64,000 nucleotides of DNA from Poriferisodalis sp965215815 (GTDB lineage Bacteria; Actinomycetota; Acidimicrobiia; Acidimicrobiales; Poriferisodalaceae), in assembly GCF_965215815.1 (NCBI RefSeq), contig NZ_CBDCEO010000012.1:372001-436000 (forward strand), read 5' to 3'. The position numbers and the translations under genes were made by a program. Position 1 is the stretch's first letter. The number at the start of each line of letters is the position of its first letter. A model generated the notes under the pieces. The model saw only the letters and a program-made list of their open reading frames with translations. It did not search any database and had not been told where the DNA came from. Shown here piece by piece: positions 1 to 8,818 of this stretch.

Positions 1-59
1 GCGACAGCGCCGCTCGGCTCCGAGCCTTGAGGGTCTTGGATCAGATATAGCGTCGGGAT

Positions 60-800
60 GTGTCTGATGGCCTCGACGAACTCCGGCGTGAGGTTGCCGT
101 TGGGTGTCGGGTTATGGCCTATCGCGGGCTGGTCGAGAACATCTTGGGGCACATCAGCTTGCGGCTCGACGGCAACCGGGCGCTGATGCGGTGCCGTGGG
201 CCCGAGGAAGCGGGGCTTCGGTTCACGACGCCCGACGACGTGCGTGTCATCGATCTCGACTCGGGCGAGATCATCGACGACCCCGGTGGGGACTACAAGT
301 TGCCGAGCGAGTTGCCGATCCACACGTCGGTGCTTGCGGCACATCCCGACGTTGCCTGTGTGGTGCACGCCCATCCGCCCGATGTCGTAGTGGCCAGCCT
401 TGCGGGTTTCGCGCTTGAGCCGATCTTCGGCGCCTACGACATCCCGGCGACTCATCTTGCAGCCGCCGGCATTCCAATGCACCCGCGTTCGGTCCTGATC
501 CGCACCGACGAGCTGGCCGCAGAGATGGTGGCGTCGCTGGGCAGCGCTGCGGCCCTCGCGCTGAAGGGGCACGGCGTGGTGACCATCGGCGCAAACGTCG
601 CCGAGGCGGTGCTGCGGGCGCTGCAGCTCGACACGCTTGCCCGCATTCACCTGCGTGTGCGCTCCGCAGGCACGATTCCTGAGGCGATTCCGAGCGCCGA
701 CCTGGCCGAACTGCCGGACCTCGGAGGGGCCTTCAACCGTGAGACGCTGTGGCGGCACCACTTGACGGCCCTGGACCAGGACGGATTTGGGCTGAACTAA
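60..800 (+). CDS. Class II aldolase/adducin-family protein, possible dihydroxyphthalate-type decarboxylase
   Basis: The protein has 246 residues, the usual length for a stand-alone class II aldolase domain. The metal site is recognisable: HxH at H103/H105, a third histidine in KGHG (H172), and the catalytic acid position in SELPIH (E84). The family includes fuculose-phosphate aldolases and also the decarboxylases that remove the ring carboxylate of 3,4-dihydroxyphthalate in Gram-positive phthalate pathways. The next genes encode a Rieske dioxygenase and a dihydrodiol dehydrogenase, so the decarboxylase role is my preferred inference over sugar aldolase. The start is GTG; the dioxygenase alpha gene begins 16 bases after the stop, suggesting one operon. 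Family assignment is firm; substrate is inferred from neighbours. Confidence 0.85.
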   Translation: MSDGLDELRREVAVGCRVMAYRGLVENILGHISLRLDGNRALMRCRGPEEAGLRFTTPDDVRVIDLDSGEIIDDPGGDYKLPSELPIHTSVLAAHPDVACVVHAHPPDVVVASLAGFALEPIFGAYDIPATHLAAAGIPMHPRSVLIRTDELAAEMVASLGSAAALALKGHGVVTIGANVAEAVLRALQLDTLARIHLRVRSAGTIPEAIPSADLAELPDLGGAFNRETLWRHHLTALDQDGFGLN

Positions 801-816
801 GACACGGGGAGGACTT

Positions 817-2187
817 ATGGAGATCGACGAGGTCACCGCCGCGGTGCGCCAGGGCCTCATTCCTGCCTACCTGTACAACGACGCCGAAGTGTTCGAGCTG
901 GAACGGGCTCGGCTGTTCGGCCGGTCGTGGAACTTCCTGGCGCACGAATCCGAGATCGCTGAGCCGAACGACTACGTCGTCCGCAACATCTTGGACGATT
1001 CGTTCCTGGTGACCCGCGACAGCGACGGGCAGATCCACGTGATGTTCAACATGTGCGTCCACCGGGGCATGCAGGTCTGCCGTGCCGAACGCGGCAGCGC
1101 CCGGACATTTCGGTGCCCGTACCACGCATGGACATACCGCAACGACGGCCAACTCGCCGGGCTGCCATTCCACGCCGACGCCTACGGCGGCGATGCGGGC
1201 TTCATCAAGGAAGGTCAGGCACTCCTGCCCGCCCCGTCGATCGCAGTTCGCAACGGAATGATCTTCGCCAGCCTCGACCCGAATGCTCCCGATTTCGAGA
1301 CCTGGCTGGGGGATTTTGCGTTCTATCTCGACTTCTACACCGGCCAGAGCGCGGTGGGGATGGAGTTCCGGGGCCCCCAGCGCTGGCGCATCGAGGCGAA
1401 CTGGAAGATCGGCGCCGAGAACTTCATGGGCGACAGCTACCACACGCCCCACACCCACGCGAGCGTGGTCGACATAGAACTCTTCGGCGAGCCGAAGCCC
1501 TACAAGCGCAAGGAAGGCGTGCTGTGGCACGCGGGACCCGGCGGCGGCACCACCTACAAGCTGCCGGCCGGCAGCGGGTTCAGGACAGGACTGCAGTACG
1601 TCGGCTACCCCGACGAGATGATCGACCGCATGGGGGAGAGGTTGAGCGCTCCCCAACGTGCGCTGGCAGGGGAGTCGGGCTTCATGCCGTCGGCAGCGAC
1701 GCTGTTCCCGAACCTGAGCTTCGTCCACAACTGGCCCCAGACCGACGGCGAGGGGCGGATCACACCGTTCATCTCGGTGCGCCTGTGGCAGCCCGTCGGA
1801 CCGGCCGAGACCGAGGTGTACTCGTGGTTCTGCGTGGCGGCTGACGCCCCGGACGACTACAAGGCCGCGTCGTACAAGGCGTACTTGATGTGCTTTGGGT
1901 CGTCGGGCATGTTCGAGCAGGACGATGTCGAGAACTGGGTGTCGATTACGACGATGGCGCGGGGGTCGATGGCACGAAACCTGCTCCTCAACAACCGCAT
2001 GGGCCTGACGCTCGACGGCGATCCGATCGTCTCCCAATTCGAGGGCTTCCGTGGCCCAGGCACGGCGTACCAGGGTTTCGGCGAGCACAATCAGCGCCAC
2101 TGGTTCTCGATGTGGGCCGAACTGGTCTCCCGGCCAGCGCCCGAACGCGAGATGATCGCCTTCGGCATGGGGGAGACGCCCGTATGA
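817..2187 (+). CDS. Rieske aromatic-ring-hydroxylating dioxygenase, alpha subunit
   Basis: This is the catalytic large subunit (456 residues) of a ring-hydroxylating dioxygenase, which inserts O2 into an aromatic ring to give a cis-dihydrodiol. The Rieske [2Fe-2S] ligands are C80/H82 and C100/H103 (CxH...CxxH). The mononuclear iron site is the NFMGDSYHTPHTH stretch, with D206 as the bridging residue and H209/H214 as ligands. The start ATG has GGGGAGG just upstream. The stop overlaps the ATG of the beta subunit (ATGA, 2184-2187), so the two are translationally coupled. No ferredoxin or reductase gene is present in the cluster, so electron transfer must come from elsewhere. The ring substrate cannot be read from sequence; a phthalate-like acid is inferred from the decarboxylase and LigAB nearby. 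Confidence 0.95.
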   Translation: MEIDEVTAAVRQGLIPAYLYNDAEVFELERARLFGRSWNFLAHESEIAEPNDYVVRNILDDSFLVTRDSDGQIHVMFNMCVHRGMQVCRAERGSARTFRCPYHAWTYRNDGQLAGLPFHADAYGGDAGFIKEGQALLPAPSIAVRNGMIFASLDPNAPDFETWLGDFAFYLDFYTGQSAVGMEFRGPQRWRIEANWKIGAENFMGDSYHTPHTHASVVDIELFGEPKPYKRKEGVLWHAGPGGGTTYKLPAGSGFRTGLQYVGYPDEMIDRMGERLSAPQRALAGESGFMPSAATLFPNLSFVHNWPQTDGEGRITPFISVRLWQPVGPAETEVYSWFCVAADAPDDYKAASYKAYLMCFGSSGMFEQDDVENWVSITTMARGSMARNLLLNNRMGLTLDGDPIVSQFEGFRGPGTAYQGFGEHNQRHWFSMWAELVSRPAPEREMIAFGMGETPV

Positions 2188-2714
2188 GTTCGCAGCGGGC
2201 TCGGACTCCGCTGCCATACGGCGACCCGCGGCATCAGGCCGCCGCGCAGTTCCTGGTGGAGGAAGCGCACCTTCTTGACAGCGCCGACTTCGAGGGATGG
2301 CTTGAGCTCATGGATCCGCAGATCCGCTACCGGATGCCGGTGCGAGTCACGGCTGTCAAGGCAGCCGACGAGGCCGATCTGCAAACGATGGACCACTTCG
2401 ACGAGGACTGGTACTCGTTGTCGAAACGAGTGCAGCGCTTTGCGACTGACTACGCATGGACCGAGGACCCACAGAGCCGGATCCGCCACCACATCTCCAA
2501 TGTCCGGACCTTCGAGGGCGACGAGGAAGAGCTGATCGTGGAATCGGCCGTGCTGCTGTACCGCTCGCGTGGCGACCGGACGGCGCCGAGCTTGCTGTCC
2601 GCCGGCCGCACCGACGTTTTGGTGACGACCCCGGACGGGATGCGCCTGCGATCGAGGGACATCCAGATCGACGAATCGGTGCTGCGCACCCAGAACCTGG
2701 CCATCTTCCTGTGA
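2184..2714 (+). CDS. Aromatic-ring-hydroxylating dioxygenase, beta subunit
   Basis: This is the small structural subunit (176 residues) of the Rieske oxygenase. It has the SnoaL/NTF2-like fold typical of the family and no metal ligands. Family features include the LLDSADFEGWLELMDP helix near the N-terminus and the late RSRDIQIDESVLRTQNLAIFL segment. The ATG overlaps the alpha stop by four bases, which fixes the start and argues for coupled synthesis of the alpha/beta hexamer. An SDR gene follows after 10 bases. Confidence 0.93.
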   Translation: MSSQRARTPLPYGDPRHQAAAQFLVEEAHLLDSADFEGWLELMDPQIRYRMPVRVTAVKAADEADLQTMDHFDEDWYSLSKRVQRFATDYAWTEDPQSRIRHHISNVRTFEGDEEELIVESAVLLYRSRGDRTAPSLLSAGRTDVLVTTPDGMRLRSRDIQIDESVLRTQNLAIFL

Positions 2715-2724
2715 CGGTCATTCC

Positions 2725-3501
2725 ATGAGCAGGCTGGCCGGCAAACGAGCACTGATCATCGGGGCAGGATCCGGCATCGGCCGGGGCGTTCACGACGCCT
2801 TCTTGGCCGAGGGAGCCAGCGTGGGCACGCTGGAGATCGATCCGCTCAAGTGTGAGGCGCTGGCCGAAGCGTCGGCTGGGCCTGTCATTTGCGGCGACGC
2901 CACGAGCGCGGACGACAACGACGGCGCCGTGGCGTCGATGCTCGACGCATTCGGGGGCATCGACACGCTGGTGAGCTGCGTCGGGCTGTTCGACTACTAC
3001 CTCGGGCTGGCCGAGCTTCCCCATGACGCCCTCGACGAAGCGTTCACCGAGGTCATGGATGTCAATGTGCGTTCCATGCTGCTGGCGGTCCGGGTCAGCA
3101 TCGAGCCCCTGCGAGAGAGCCGAGGGTCGGTGATCCTGACCGGTTCGACCAGCAGCTTCACGCCCGGACGCGGGGGAATCCTGTACGTCGCCAGCAAGTT
3201 CGCTGTGCGCGGCCTTGTGCTGTCACTGGCCCATGAGCTGGCACCCGAAATCCGGGTGAACGGTGTCGCCCCTGGCGGCACGCACAGCACTGACTTGCGC
3301 GGCCTGCGCTCTCTCGGCCTGTACGACCGATCCCTTGGGCAGGAACCTGACCGAGTCGAGTCCATCCGTCAGCGCAGCCCGCTCGATGTCGCCCTCGGCC
3401 CTGCGGACCACGCCGAGAGCTACGTGTTCCTTGCATCCAAAGCATCGCGGGGCATGACCGGTCGCTTCATCCACAGCGACGGCGGCGCCAACCTCCCCTA
3501 G
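2725..3501 (+). CDS. SDR-family cis-dihydrodiol dehydrogenase (BphB-like)
   Basis: This short-chain dehydrogenase (258 residues) has the NAD-binding GAGSGIG at residues 13-19, the catalytic YVASK (Y154, K158) and a preceding Ser in LTGSTSS. The segment GGIDTLVSCVGLFDYYLGLAELPHDALDEAF closely follows the pattern of biphenyl/toluene cis-dihydrodiol dehydrogenases. It probably rearomatises the dihydrodiol made by the upstream dioxygenase to a catechol with NAD+. It lies 10 bases after the beta subunit in the same operon. Exact substrate is inferred. Confidence 0.9.
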   Translation: MSRLAGKRALIIGAGSGIGRGVHDAFLAEGASVGTLEIDPLKCEALAEASAGPVICGDATSADDNDGAVASMLDAFGGIDTLVSCVGLFDYYLGLAELPHDALDEAFTEVMDVNVRSMLLAVRVSIEPLRESRGSVILTGSTSSFTPGRGGILYVASKFAVRGLVLSLAHELAPEIRVNGVAPGGTHSTDLRGLRSLGLYDRSLGQEPDRVESIRQRSPLDVALGPADHAESYVFLASKASRGMTGRFIHSDGGANLP

Positions 3502-3552
3502 CCCGGCCACGAGGGACTCGTCGTCGCCGGCCCTCGAGTAGACCGGGACCTC

Positions 3553-4173
3553 ATGCGACTCGGAGCGGCCTTCGGCAACATCAACATGGGCACCGACTGG
3601 GGCGTGATTCGCGGCCTAGTCGGTGAACTCGAGGCGGCCGGCTTCGACGGCATCTCCACCAATGATCATGTGATCGGCGGGCATCCCGAACGTGCCGAGG
3701 GGGAGAGGGTCCACACGTCGTCCACCGGTGTCCACGAGCCGCTCGTGTTCCTGAGCTTCATCGCTGCGGTGACCGAACGCGTCGAGCTGGCGACGGGCGT
3801 GCTGTTGTTGCCCCAGCGCCAGACCACCCTGGTCGCCAAGCAGTGCGCCGAACTCGATCTGCTCTCGGGGGGCCGGCTGCGGCGCTACTGGACCTCGGAG
3901 CATGTCTCCTACCAAGGCCAGTGGCACAGCCTCGACCGTGTCCGGGGCTATGCGCGCGATGCCGGGCGTGATCCTGCCGAGTTGGGCATCGAATGCGCGA
4001 TCCGGACCCGGCCCGATGACGATCTGGCCAAGTGGGTGGAACTCGCCGAGGCGTACCGCGATCTCGGCGCTACCCATCTCAAGGTCTTCGCAGCAGGCGA
4101 GGGGCCAACCGAGATCGTGTTGCTCATGCGCAGGTGGCTCGACACCGTCGGACCGGTGGCGAAGACCGCCTGA
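3553..4173 (+). pseudogene. Luciferase-like (F420-type) oxidoreductase with two internal in-frame deletions
   Basis: The frame is open for 206 codons, but the luciferase-like family it belongs to (TIGR03619-type) is normally about 280-300 residues. The N-terminal half is normal through LLSGGRLR (about residue 110). The sequence then jumps directly to YWTSEHVSYQGQWHSLD, losing the barrel segment normally containing GVGWNxxEYE. A second jump follows WHSLD, straight into RVRGYARDAGRDPAELGIE, losing the usual PIPIWxGG...RLGDGW segment. Both losses keep frame. About 85 residues of the TIM barrel, including cofactor-contact strands, are therefore absent and I expect no normal enzyme activity. It faces tetR with a 4-base gap. 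Confidence 0.75.
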
Positions 4174-4177
4174 GGTC

Positions 4178-4837
4178 TCAGGCTTCCGGCGTCATCCCCC
4201 ACACCGCAACTCGGACGGCGTCTTCGAGCTGGGTCACCATTTCGTCGTAGGCGATCCTGTCCGTGACGAGGCGCCGCATGAGGACCTGCCACAGCGAATA
4301 GAGGTTGAAGGCCAGCGTGTACTTGGGGACGTCGGGATCGAGCATGCCGTTTGTGCTTGCGTCGTCGAGCAGCGAGGCGAGCCGTTTGGAGAACCAGCCA
4401 GTGAATGCATCGGTACCGACACGTCCGGACGTACTCACGTAGGGGAGCTCCTTGAAGAACGACCGAGCCAGCCGCCGATCCGCTTCGTGGTGGTCGGTGA
4501 CGTGGAGCAGCAGCGTCATGATCTGATCGACCACCTTCGCCGAGCGGTCGACGAGCTCGAACGCTTCGGTCCACGCCTCGACTGCCACGTTGACAAACGC
4601 GCTGACCAGCAACTCCTCCTTCGACTCGACGTAGAGATAGAGCGTGCCTGCGCCAATTCCTGCGGCCGTGGCGATCTCGGCGGTGGTGGTGTCCTCGAAG
4701 CCCTTCGCTTGGAAGAGGGCGGTGGCAGCGGCGACGATGCGCCGCTGCTTGTCCAGCTTGTTGCGCTGGCGTTTGCCCAATTCGGTGCCGTGGAGGTCGG
4801 CGTTCTCGCCGAGAATTGGGTCACCCGTGATCGACAT
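4178..4837 (-). CDS. TetR/AcrR-family transcriptional regulator
   Basis: This 219-residue regulator has an N-terminal TetR DNA-binding domain: RRIVAAATALFQAKGFEDTTTAEIATAAGIGAGTLYLYVESKEEL is a textbook HTH, at roughly residues 32-78. The rest should form the helical ligand-binding and dimer domain. It sits 68 bases downstream of ligB on the same strand, so it may be cotranscribed with the P450-ligA-ligB genes and respond to an aromatic intermediate. Which promoters it controls cannot be seen from the sequence. Confidence 0.9.
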   Translation of the reverse strand: MSITGDPILGENADLHGTELGKRQRNKLDKQRRIVAAATALFQAKGFEDTTTAEIATAAGIGAGTLYLYVESKEELLVSAFVNVAVEAWTEAFELVDRSAKVVDQIMTLLLHVTDHHEADRRLARSFFKELPYVSTSGRVGTDAFTGWFSKRLASLLDDASTNGMLDPDVPKYTLAFNLYSLWQVLMRRLVTDRIAYDEMVTQLEDAVRVAVWGMTPEA

Positions 4838-4905
4838 CGCGGTCTAACGCTAGCGACGCTGGTAACGCCGGATTTTCAGTGTCGCCGGACGCATGCGCGA
4901 GAGCG

Positions 4906-5793
4906 CTAGGGGCGTTCTTCCAGGATGAGTTGGCCCACGGCGGTGTTGCTGGCCGGCACGTGATACAGGCGGTGGACGACTGAGGGCGCTGCACTGTCGG
5001 CGCGTTCGGCCGGGTCGGCGACTTCAGCACAGTCGGACATGGCTCCACGGGCGATGAGCCACATGACCAGTTCGATGCCCTCAGAACCGGCCTCGCGGAC
5101 GTAGTCGATGTGGGGCATGCCGGCTAGATCGGCGGGATCGGCGATCAGTCGGTCCATGAATGCCTTGTCCCACGGCTGGTTGATGAGACCGGCGCGAGGC
5201 CCTTGGAGCTGGTGACTCATGCCGCCGGTGCCCCAGATCTGAACGTCGAGATCGTTGTCGAAGCTCTCGACGGCACGCCGTATGGCCTGGCCCAGCTGCA
5301 AGCAGCGCCGGCCCGAAGGGACCGGGTACTGCACGACATTGACGGCGAGCGGCACGACCGGGCAGGGCCATGCCTGGGGCTGTCCGAACATGATCGACAG
5401 CGGGACCGTGAGCCCGTGGTCGACTGTCATCTCGTTCACCAGGGTCAGGTCGAAGTCCTGCTGGATCACGGAGTGTGCAATGTGCGCCGCCAGCTCCGGG
5501 TGGCCGTGGACCGTCGGCACGGGTCGGGGTCCCCATCCTTCGTCGGCTGGTTCGTAGCTCGCTGCCAGGCCGAGGGCGAACGTCGGGATCATCTCGAGCC
5601 CGAACGCGTTGGCATGGTCGTTGTAGACGAGGATCACGGCGTCGGGCGTGTTCTCCCGGATCCACGCTCGGGCCGGTTGGAACCCCGCAAACAGGGGCTG
5701 CCAGTAGGTTTCGCCGGTCTTGCCCCGGTCGATGGCGACGCCAATGGCGGGCACGTGGCTCGTGAAGACACTGGCGGTGATGCGTGCACTCAC
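4906..5793 (-). CDS. ligB: Class III extradiol ring-cleavage dioxygenase, beta (LigB-type) catalytic subunit
   Basis: This 295-residue catalytic subunit belongs to the protocatechuate 4,5-dioxygenase type and opens a catechol ring next to a hydroxyl with non-haem Fe(II). The expected ligands are visible: H13 in FTSHVPAIG, the His in YNDHANAFG near residue 60, and a Glu in REAGSEGIE near the C-terminus. The His in GTGGMSHQL matches the acid/base residue of LigB. I chose the GTG at 5793 because it overlaps the ligA stop (GTGA) and has GGGAGG 7 bases upstream. An earlier in-frame ATG lies inside ligA. The symbol refers to the family; substrate was not tested. Confidence 0.9.
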   Translation of the reverse strand: MSARITASVFTSHVPAIGVAIDRGKTGETYWQPLFAGFQPARAWIRENTPDAVILVYNDHANAFGLEMIPTFALGLAASYEPADEGWGPRPVPTVHGHPELAAHIAHSVIQQDFDLTLVNEMTVDHGLTVPLSIMFGQPQAWPCPVVPLAVNVVQYPVPSGRRCLQLGQAIRRAVESFDNDLDVQIWGTGGMSHQLQGPRAGLINQPWDKAFMDRLIADPADLAGMPHIDYVREAGSEGIELVMWLIARGAMSDCAEVADPAERADSAAPSVVHRLYHVPASNTAVGQLILEERP

Positions 5794-6188
5794 TGCTGCG
5801 CCTCCCACTCGCTCAGGTAGCGGTTGCCGTCGGGAGATCGGCCGCCGGCGAGCATCATCGACTGGTGGCCCTCCGCGTCGTTCTCGGTCATCGAGCTGAC
5901 GATCTGGACGAATGACAAGCCATCCGTGGCGCCGATCTTTGCCAAGAAATAGATATTGCCGCCGAGGCCGATCAGCCGGTTGAAGTCGCGTTCGAGGACG
6001 CCGGCCTTCTGCTCATCGGACATGTTCCATTCATCGACGTAGGCACGCTCGTTGGCACGGAACCGCTCGCGGTTCGCCTCGCTCATCAGCGACATGCAGA
6101 ACTGGTTGAGCCAGTAACCCTTCCGGGCCTGTTCGGTATCGAAGATGGTGGTGCCGGGCACGTCGAGGTAAGGCTTGTCGAGCGGCAT
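5790..6188 (-). CDS. ligA: Class III extradiol dioxygenase, alpha (LigA-type) small subunit
   Basis: This 132-residue helical subunit is of the LigA type. It caps the active site of LigB in the alpha2beta2 protocatechuate 4,5-dioxygenase. Recognisable LigA features are YWLNQFCMSLMSEANRERF, DFNRLIGLGGNIYFLAKIGATDGLSF and the terminal MTEN...GHQSMMLAGGRSPDGNRY. It overlaps ligB by 4 bases and starts 22 bases after the P450 stop, so P450-ligA-ligB look like one transcript. Confidence 0.92.
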   Translation of the reverse strand: MPLDKPYLDVPGTTIFDTEQARKGYWLNQFCMSLMSEANRERFRANERAYVDEWNMSDEQKAGVLERDFNRLIGLGGNIYFLAKIGATDGLSFVQIVSSMTENDAEGHQSMMLAGGRSPDGNRYLSEWEAQQ

Positions 6189-6210
6189 GGTCGTCTCCAG
6201 CTGCGCAGCG

Positions 6211-7437
6211 TCAGCTGGTGGACGGAAAGCGGATCGGGAGGTAGCGGGGGCCGCGGACTTGGCCGCCTGCCCAGGTCACCTCATCGGGCTCGCTCACCTC
6301 GAAGTCCCCGATGCGCTCGAACCAGGTGCGCAGCGCAATGTCCATCTCGAGGCGGGCCAGGTTCGAGCCCGCGCAGCGATGGATGCCTGCGCCGAACGCG
6401 ATGTGGCGATTGTGGGGACGATCCAGGATGACCTCGTCGGGACGTTCGAACATCTCGGGATCTCGGTTGGCGCCGGGAAAGTTCAACAGCACCTTGCTGC
6501 CCATTGGGATCGTGACGTCGCCGATCTCCACGTCCACCTCAGCACGACGGCCCATGGTCACCGGGGAATAGAAGCGCAGCAGTTCCTCGATCGCCGAGGG
6601 CCAAAGTTCGGGTTCAGCCGCCATGCGCTCACGGTCGGCGGGATGGGTGCCGAAGTGCCACAGCGACGCGCCGATCGAGCTCCACGTGGTGTCGATACCG
6701 GCGATCAGCTGGAGGTTGAGCATGCCGACCACGACCAGCGGATCGACCGGGTTGCCGTCGGCGTCGGTGCCCCCCAGCAGGTCGCTCACGAAGCCGTCGT
6801 CCGGGTTTTCCAACTTGTCGGCAACGACCTCCTTGAAGAAGTCTCGGATGACGTCGCGGTACTCCGCCCGCAATTCGGGCTTGGTCAGCCCCAGCTCGAG
6901 CACGCATCGCACCCAGTAGGTGAACTCCTCCACCCGGCTCTCGTCGATGCCCAGCAAGTGAGCGATCACCCGAGGTGGGATCTGCTGCGCGTATTCGCCT
7001 GCGCCGTCGACCGTGCCGCGCTCGATGAACTCATCAATCAGGCGGTCAGCGAGTTCTTGGGTGTACTGGCGGTGCCCTTCGACCGCCTTGGGGGAGAAGT
7101 GCGGCAGCAGCAGCCGGCGAGTCCAGCCATGCATCGGCGGATCGACCGAGATCGGAGCGCTGACGGTGCCGTACGGCAGGGAGTCGGTGGCGTCGGAGGG
7201 CGCCGCAGCTATCGGCACCACCAGCACGTCCCGGCTCGACAACTCGGGGACCATCTTGGCGAGGGCTTGGACATCGTCGTATTTGGTGGGCAAGTAGGAG
7301 CCGCCCCACCGCTCGCTGTGGGCGATGGGGCATTGGCTACGCAGCTCCTCCCACACCGGCGCCGGATCGGTCACGTATCCCGGGTCGAAGATGTCGTAGT
7401 CGGTGTCCCAATCGTCAACAGGTGCCGTGTCGGTCAT
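6211..7437 (-). CDS. Cytochrome P450
   Basis: This is a soluble bacterial class I P450 of 408 residues. It has the I-helix AGIDTT (oxygen-activating Thr), the ExxR motif in AIEELLRFY and the haem-binding loop FGAGIHRCAGSNLARLE with the cysteine thiolate. No ferredoxin is encoded nearby. It is the first gene of the P450-ligA-ligB string, so a role in preparing a catechol-type substrate, for example by hydroxylation or O-demethylation, is plausible but inferred. Confidence 0.94.
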   Translation of the reverse strand: MTDTAPVDDWDTDYDIFDPGYVTDPAPVWEELRSQCPIAHSERWGGSYLPTKYDDVQALAKMVPELSSRDVLVVPIAAAPSDATDSLPYGTVSAPISVDPPMHGWTRRLLLPHFSPKAVEGHRQYTQELADRLIDEFIERGTVDGAGEYAQQIPPRVIAHLLGIDESRVEEFTYWVRCVLELGLTKPELRAEYRDVIRDFFKEVVADKLENPDDGFVSDLLGGTDADGNPVDPLVVVGMLNLQLIAGIDTTWSSIGASLWHFGTHPADRERMAAEPELWPSAIEELLRFYSPVTMGRRAEVDVEIGDVTIPMGSKVLLNFPGANRDPEMFERPDEVILDRPHNRHIAFGAGIHRCAGSNLARLEMDIALRTWFERIGDFEVSEPDEVTWAGGQVRGPRYLPIRFPSTS

Positions 7438-7608
7438 CGAGCGTTCCTTTGCGGTTAGGGCGGGTCAGTTCGTGAAGAGATCGCCAGAGCGCGTACGTCG
7501 GACTGAAGGGTTCAGCGTAGGAGGTGCGTTCATGCCCCCGAGAATTCAGCGGTCCCGCCTAAATCGCCGGTCCTGGCTCGCAGATCTTGGCATTGGCTTG
7601 ACGTGACG

Positions 7609-8748
7609 TCACCGACTCGCATCCTCGAGAAATCGACGAGCGGCGGCGAGGGCGACTGTTGTCGCCAGGTGGAGCGCTTCTGGCGTCGTGGCCCGCTCAG
7701 GTGTGTCGTGGGCGGTGTGAAAGAGCGTGAACGGTCCGAGGAACGACAGCACCGAAGCTCCGGCTTCCTGCCACGTGCCGCCTTCGCCCGGCCAGGGAGG
7801 CTCGACGTCGCGCAGGGTCCAGTTGGCACCTGCCGCCATTTCGGCGATATCGGCCCTGCAGCGTCCCGTAGCCGTCGTCAGTGCGATTCGCGTCGAAGCG
7901 AGCTCGAGCGCTCCCGAGACGCCGGGCTCAACTGCGCCCGCGCCGATCGAAGCGCCGAAGTGGACGGCGGGCATGCCTCGCACATCGCGCTGAGCGAGAT
8001 GATGGCGAAGGCCGATGTGGTCGATCTCGTGCCCGCTGCACGCCGCGAAGTGCACGGAGTACTCGCTTGACAGCTCCACGGCCACAGCGAGGGCGGCTGC
8101 GAGCCCGGTGCCCCGCTCGCCGGCAGCGGGCGTCCATCCAGTCAGCGGGGTCGTGACGGCGGTCACCGACGAATCCGCTGACCCGAATGTGGCAAGCACG
8201 TTTGTGCTCGTCGCCGGCTCGATCGAAGCATCAAACCGGAGGCGCAGCTGAGCCTTGCCGAGCCGATCGAACCAGTTGCCGGGCACGATCACGCCTGGCA
8301 CACCGAGCATCTTGGTCGGGAAGCGATTGCACTGCACCGGCAGATCGTCGGGCCCGTCGACGGCGATGACGGCAGCTCGTGAGTCCAGGCCGCGCAGCCG
8401 CTCCTCGAATGCCGGGGCCGAGCCTGCGACGCCGGCGCCAAACCTGACCACCTGCACGTCGTCGGTTTCGAAGCTGCCGATCGCGCTGTAGTAGAGCGGA
8501 ACCGACGGCACCGCTGCGCCGTCGGCAAGCAGCTCTGCGCCCACGTCGAAACGGTCAAAGGCGAAGGGTTCGAGAGTCGCCGTTCCGCCGATCTCAGAGA
8601 TCAGATTTGTGAGCCAGTCGGCTGTGGAGCGATCTGCATCTGTGCCTGTCAGGTGCGCGCCGAAACCCGCATAGTCGACGACGATCTGGTACAGCCAGTC
8701 CGGCCGGCACAGCGACACGGGGCCAGCGGGAGGTGTCGTTGTGCTCAT
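7609..8748 (-). CDS. M28-like metallopeptidase homologue with degenerate metal site
   Basis: This protein of about 379 residues has the overall order of M28 aminopeptidases: an N-terminal helix pair, a PA-like insert (residues about 85-180), then an alpha/beta core. Where active M28 enzymes have a metal-binding HxD followed by a second Asp, this protein reads TTPLTGWTPAAGERGTG with neither. SGHEIDHIGLRHH stands where the Glu-Glu motif belongs, and a late FHTAHDTPE retains a His. It may be a binding protein or act on an unusual substrate. ATG 8748 was preferred to the in-frame GTG at 8754; neither has a clear ribosome-binding site. It is divergent from the TauD gene. Confidence 0.6.
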   Translation of the reverse strand: MSTTTPPAGPVSLCRPDWLYQIVVDYAGFGAHLTGTDADRSTADWLTNLISEIGGTATLEPFAFDRFDVGAELLADGAAVPSVPLYYSAIGSFETDDVQVVRFGAGVAGSAPAFEERLRGLDSRAAVIAVDGPDDLPVQCNRFPTKMLGVPGVIVPGNWFDRLGKAQLRLRFDASIEPATSTNVLATFGSADSSVTAVTTPLTGWTPAAGERGTGLAAALAVAVELSSEYSVHFAACSGHEIDHIGLRHHLAQRDVRGMPAVHFGASIGAGAVEPGVSGALELASTRIALTTATGRCRADIAEMAAGANWTLRDVEPPWPGEGGTWQEAGASVLSFLGPFTLFHTAHDTPERATTPEALHLATTVALAAARRFLEDASR

Positions 8749-8818
8749 GTGCACTCGCTTGCGTGATGACTCGACTGTGGGTGACAGTATGTGTCGCGAG
8801 CCTCGGAGGGGGAGTTAC

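Noticed and set aside
733..2217. A 494-residue open frame on the minus strand opposite the Rieske alpha gene
   Set aside because: It is the mirror of a strongly conserved coding region, with no domain or start signal. Such shadows are common at this GC content.
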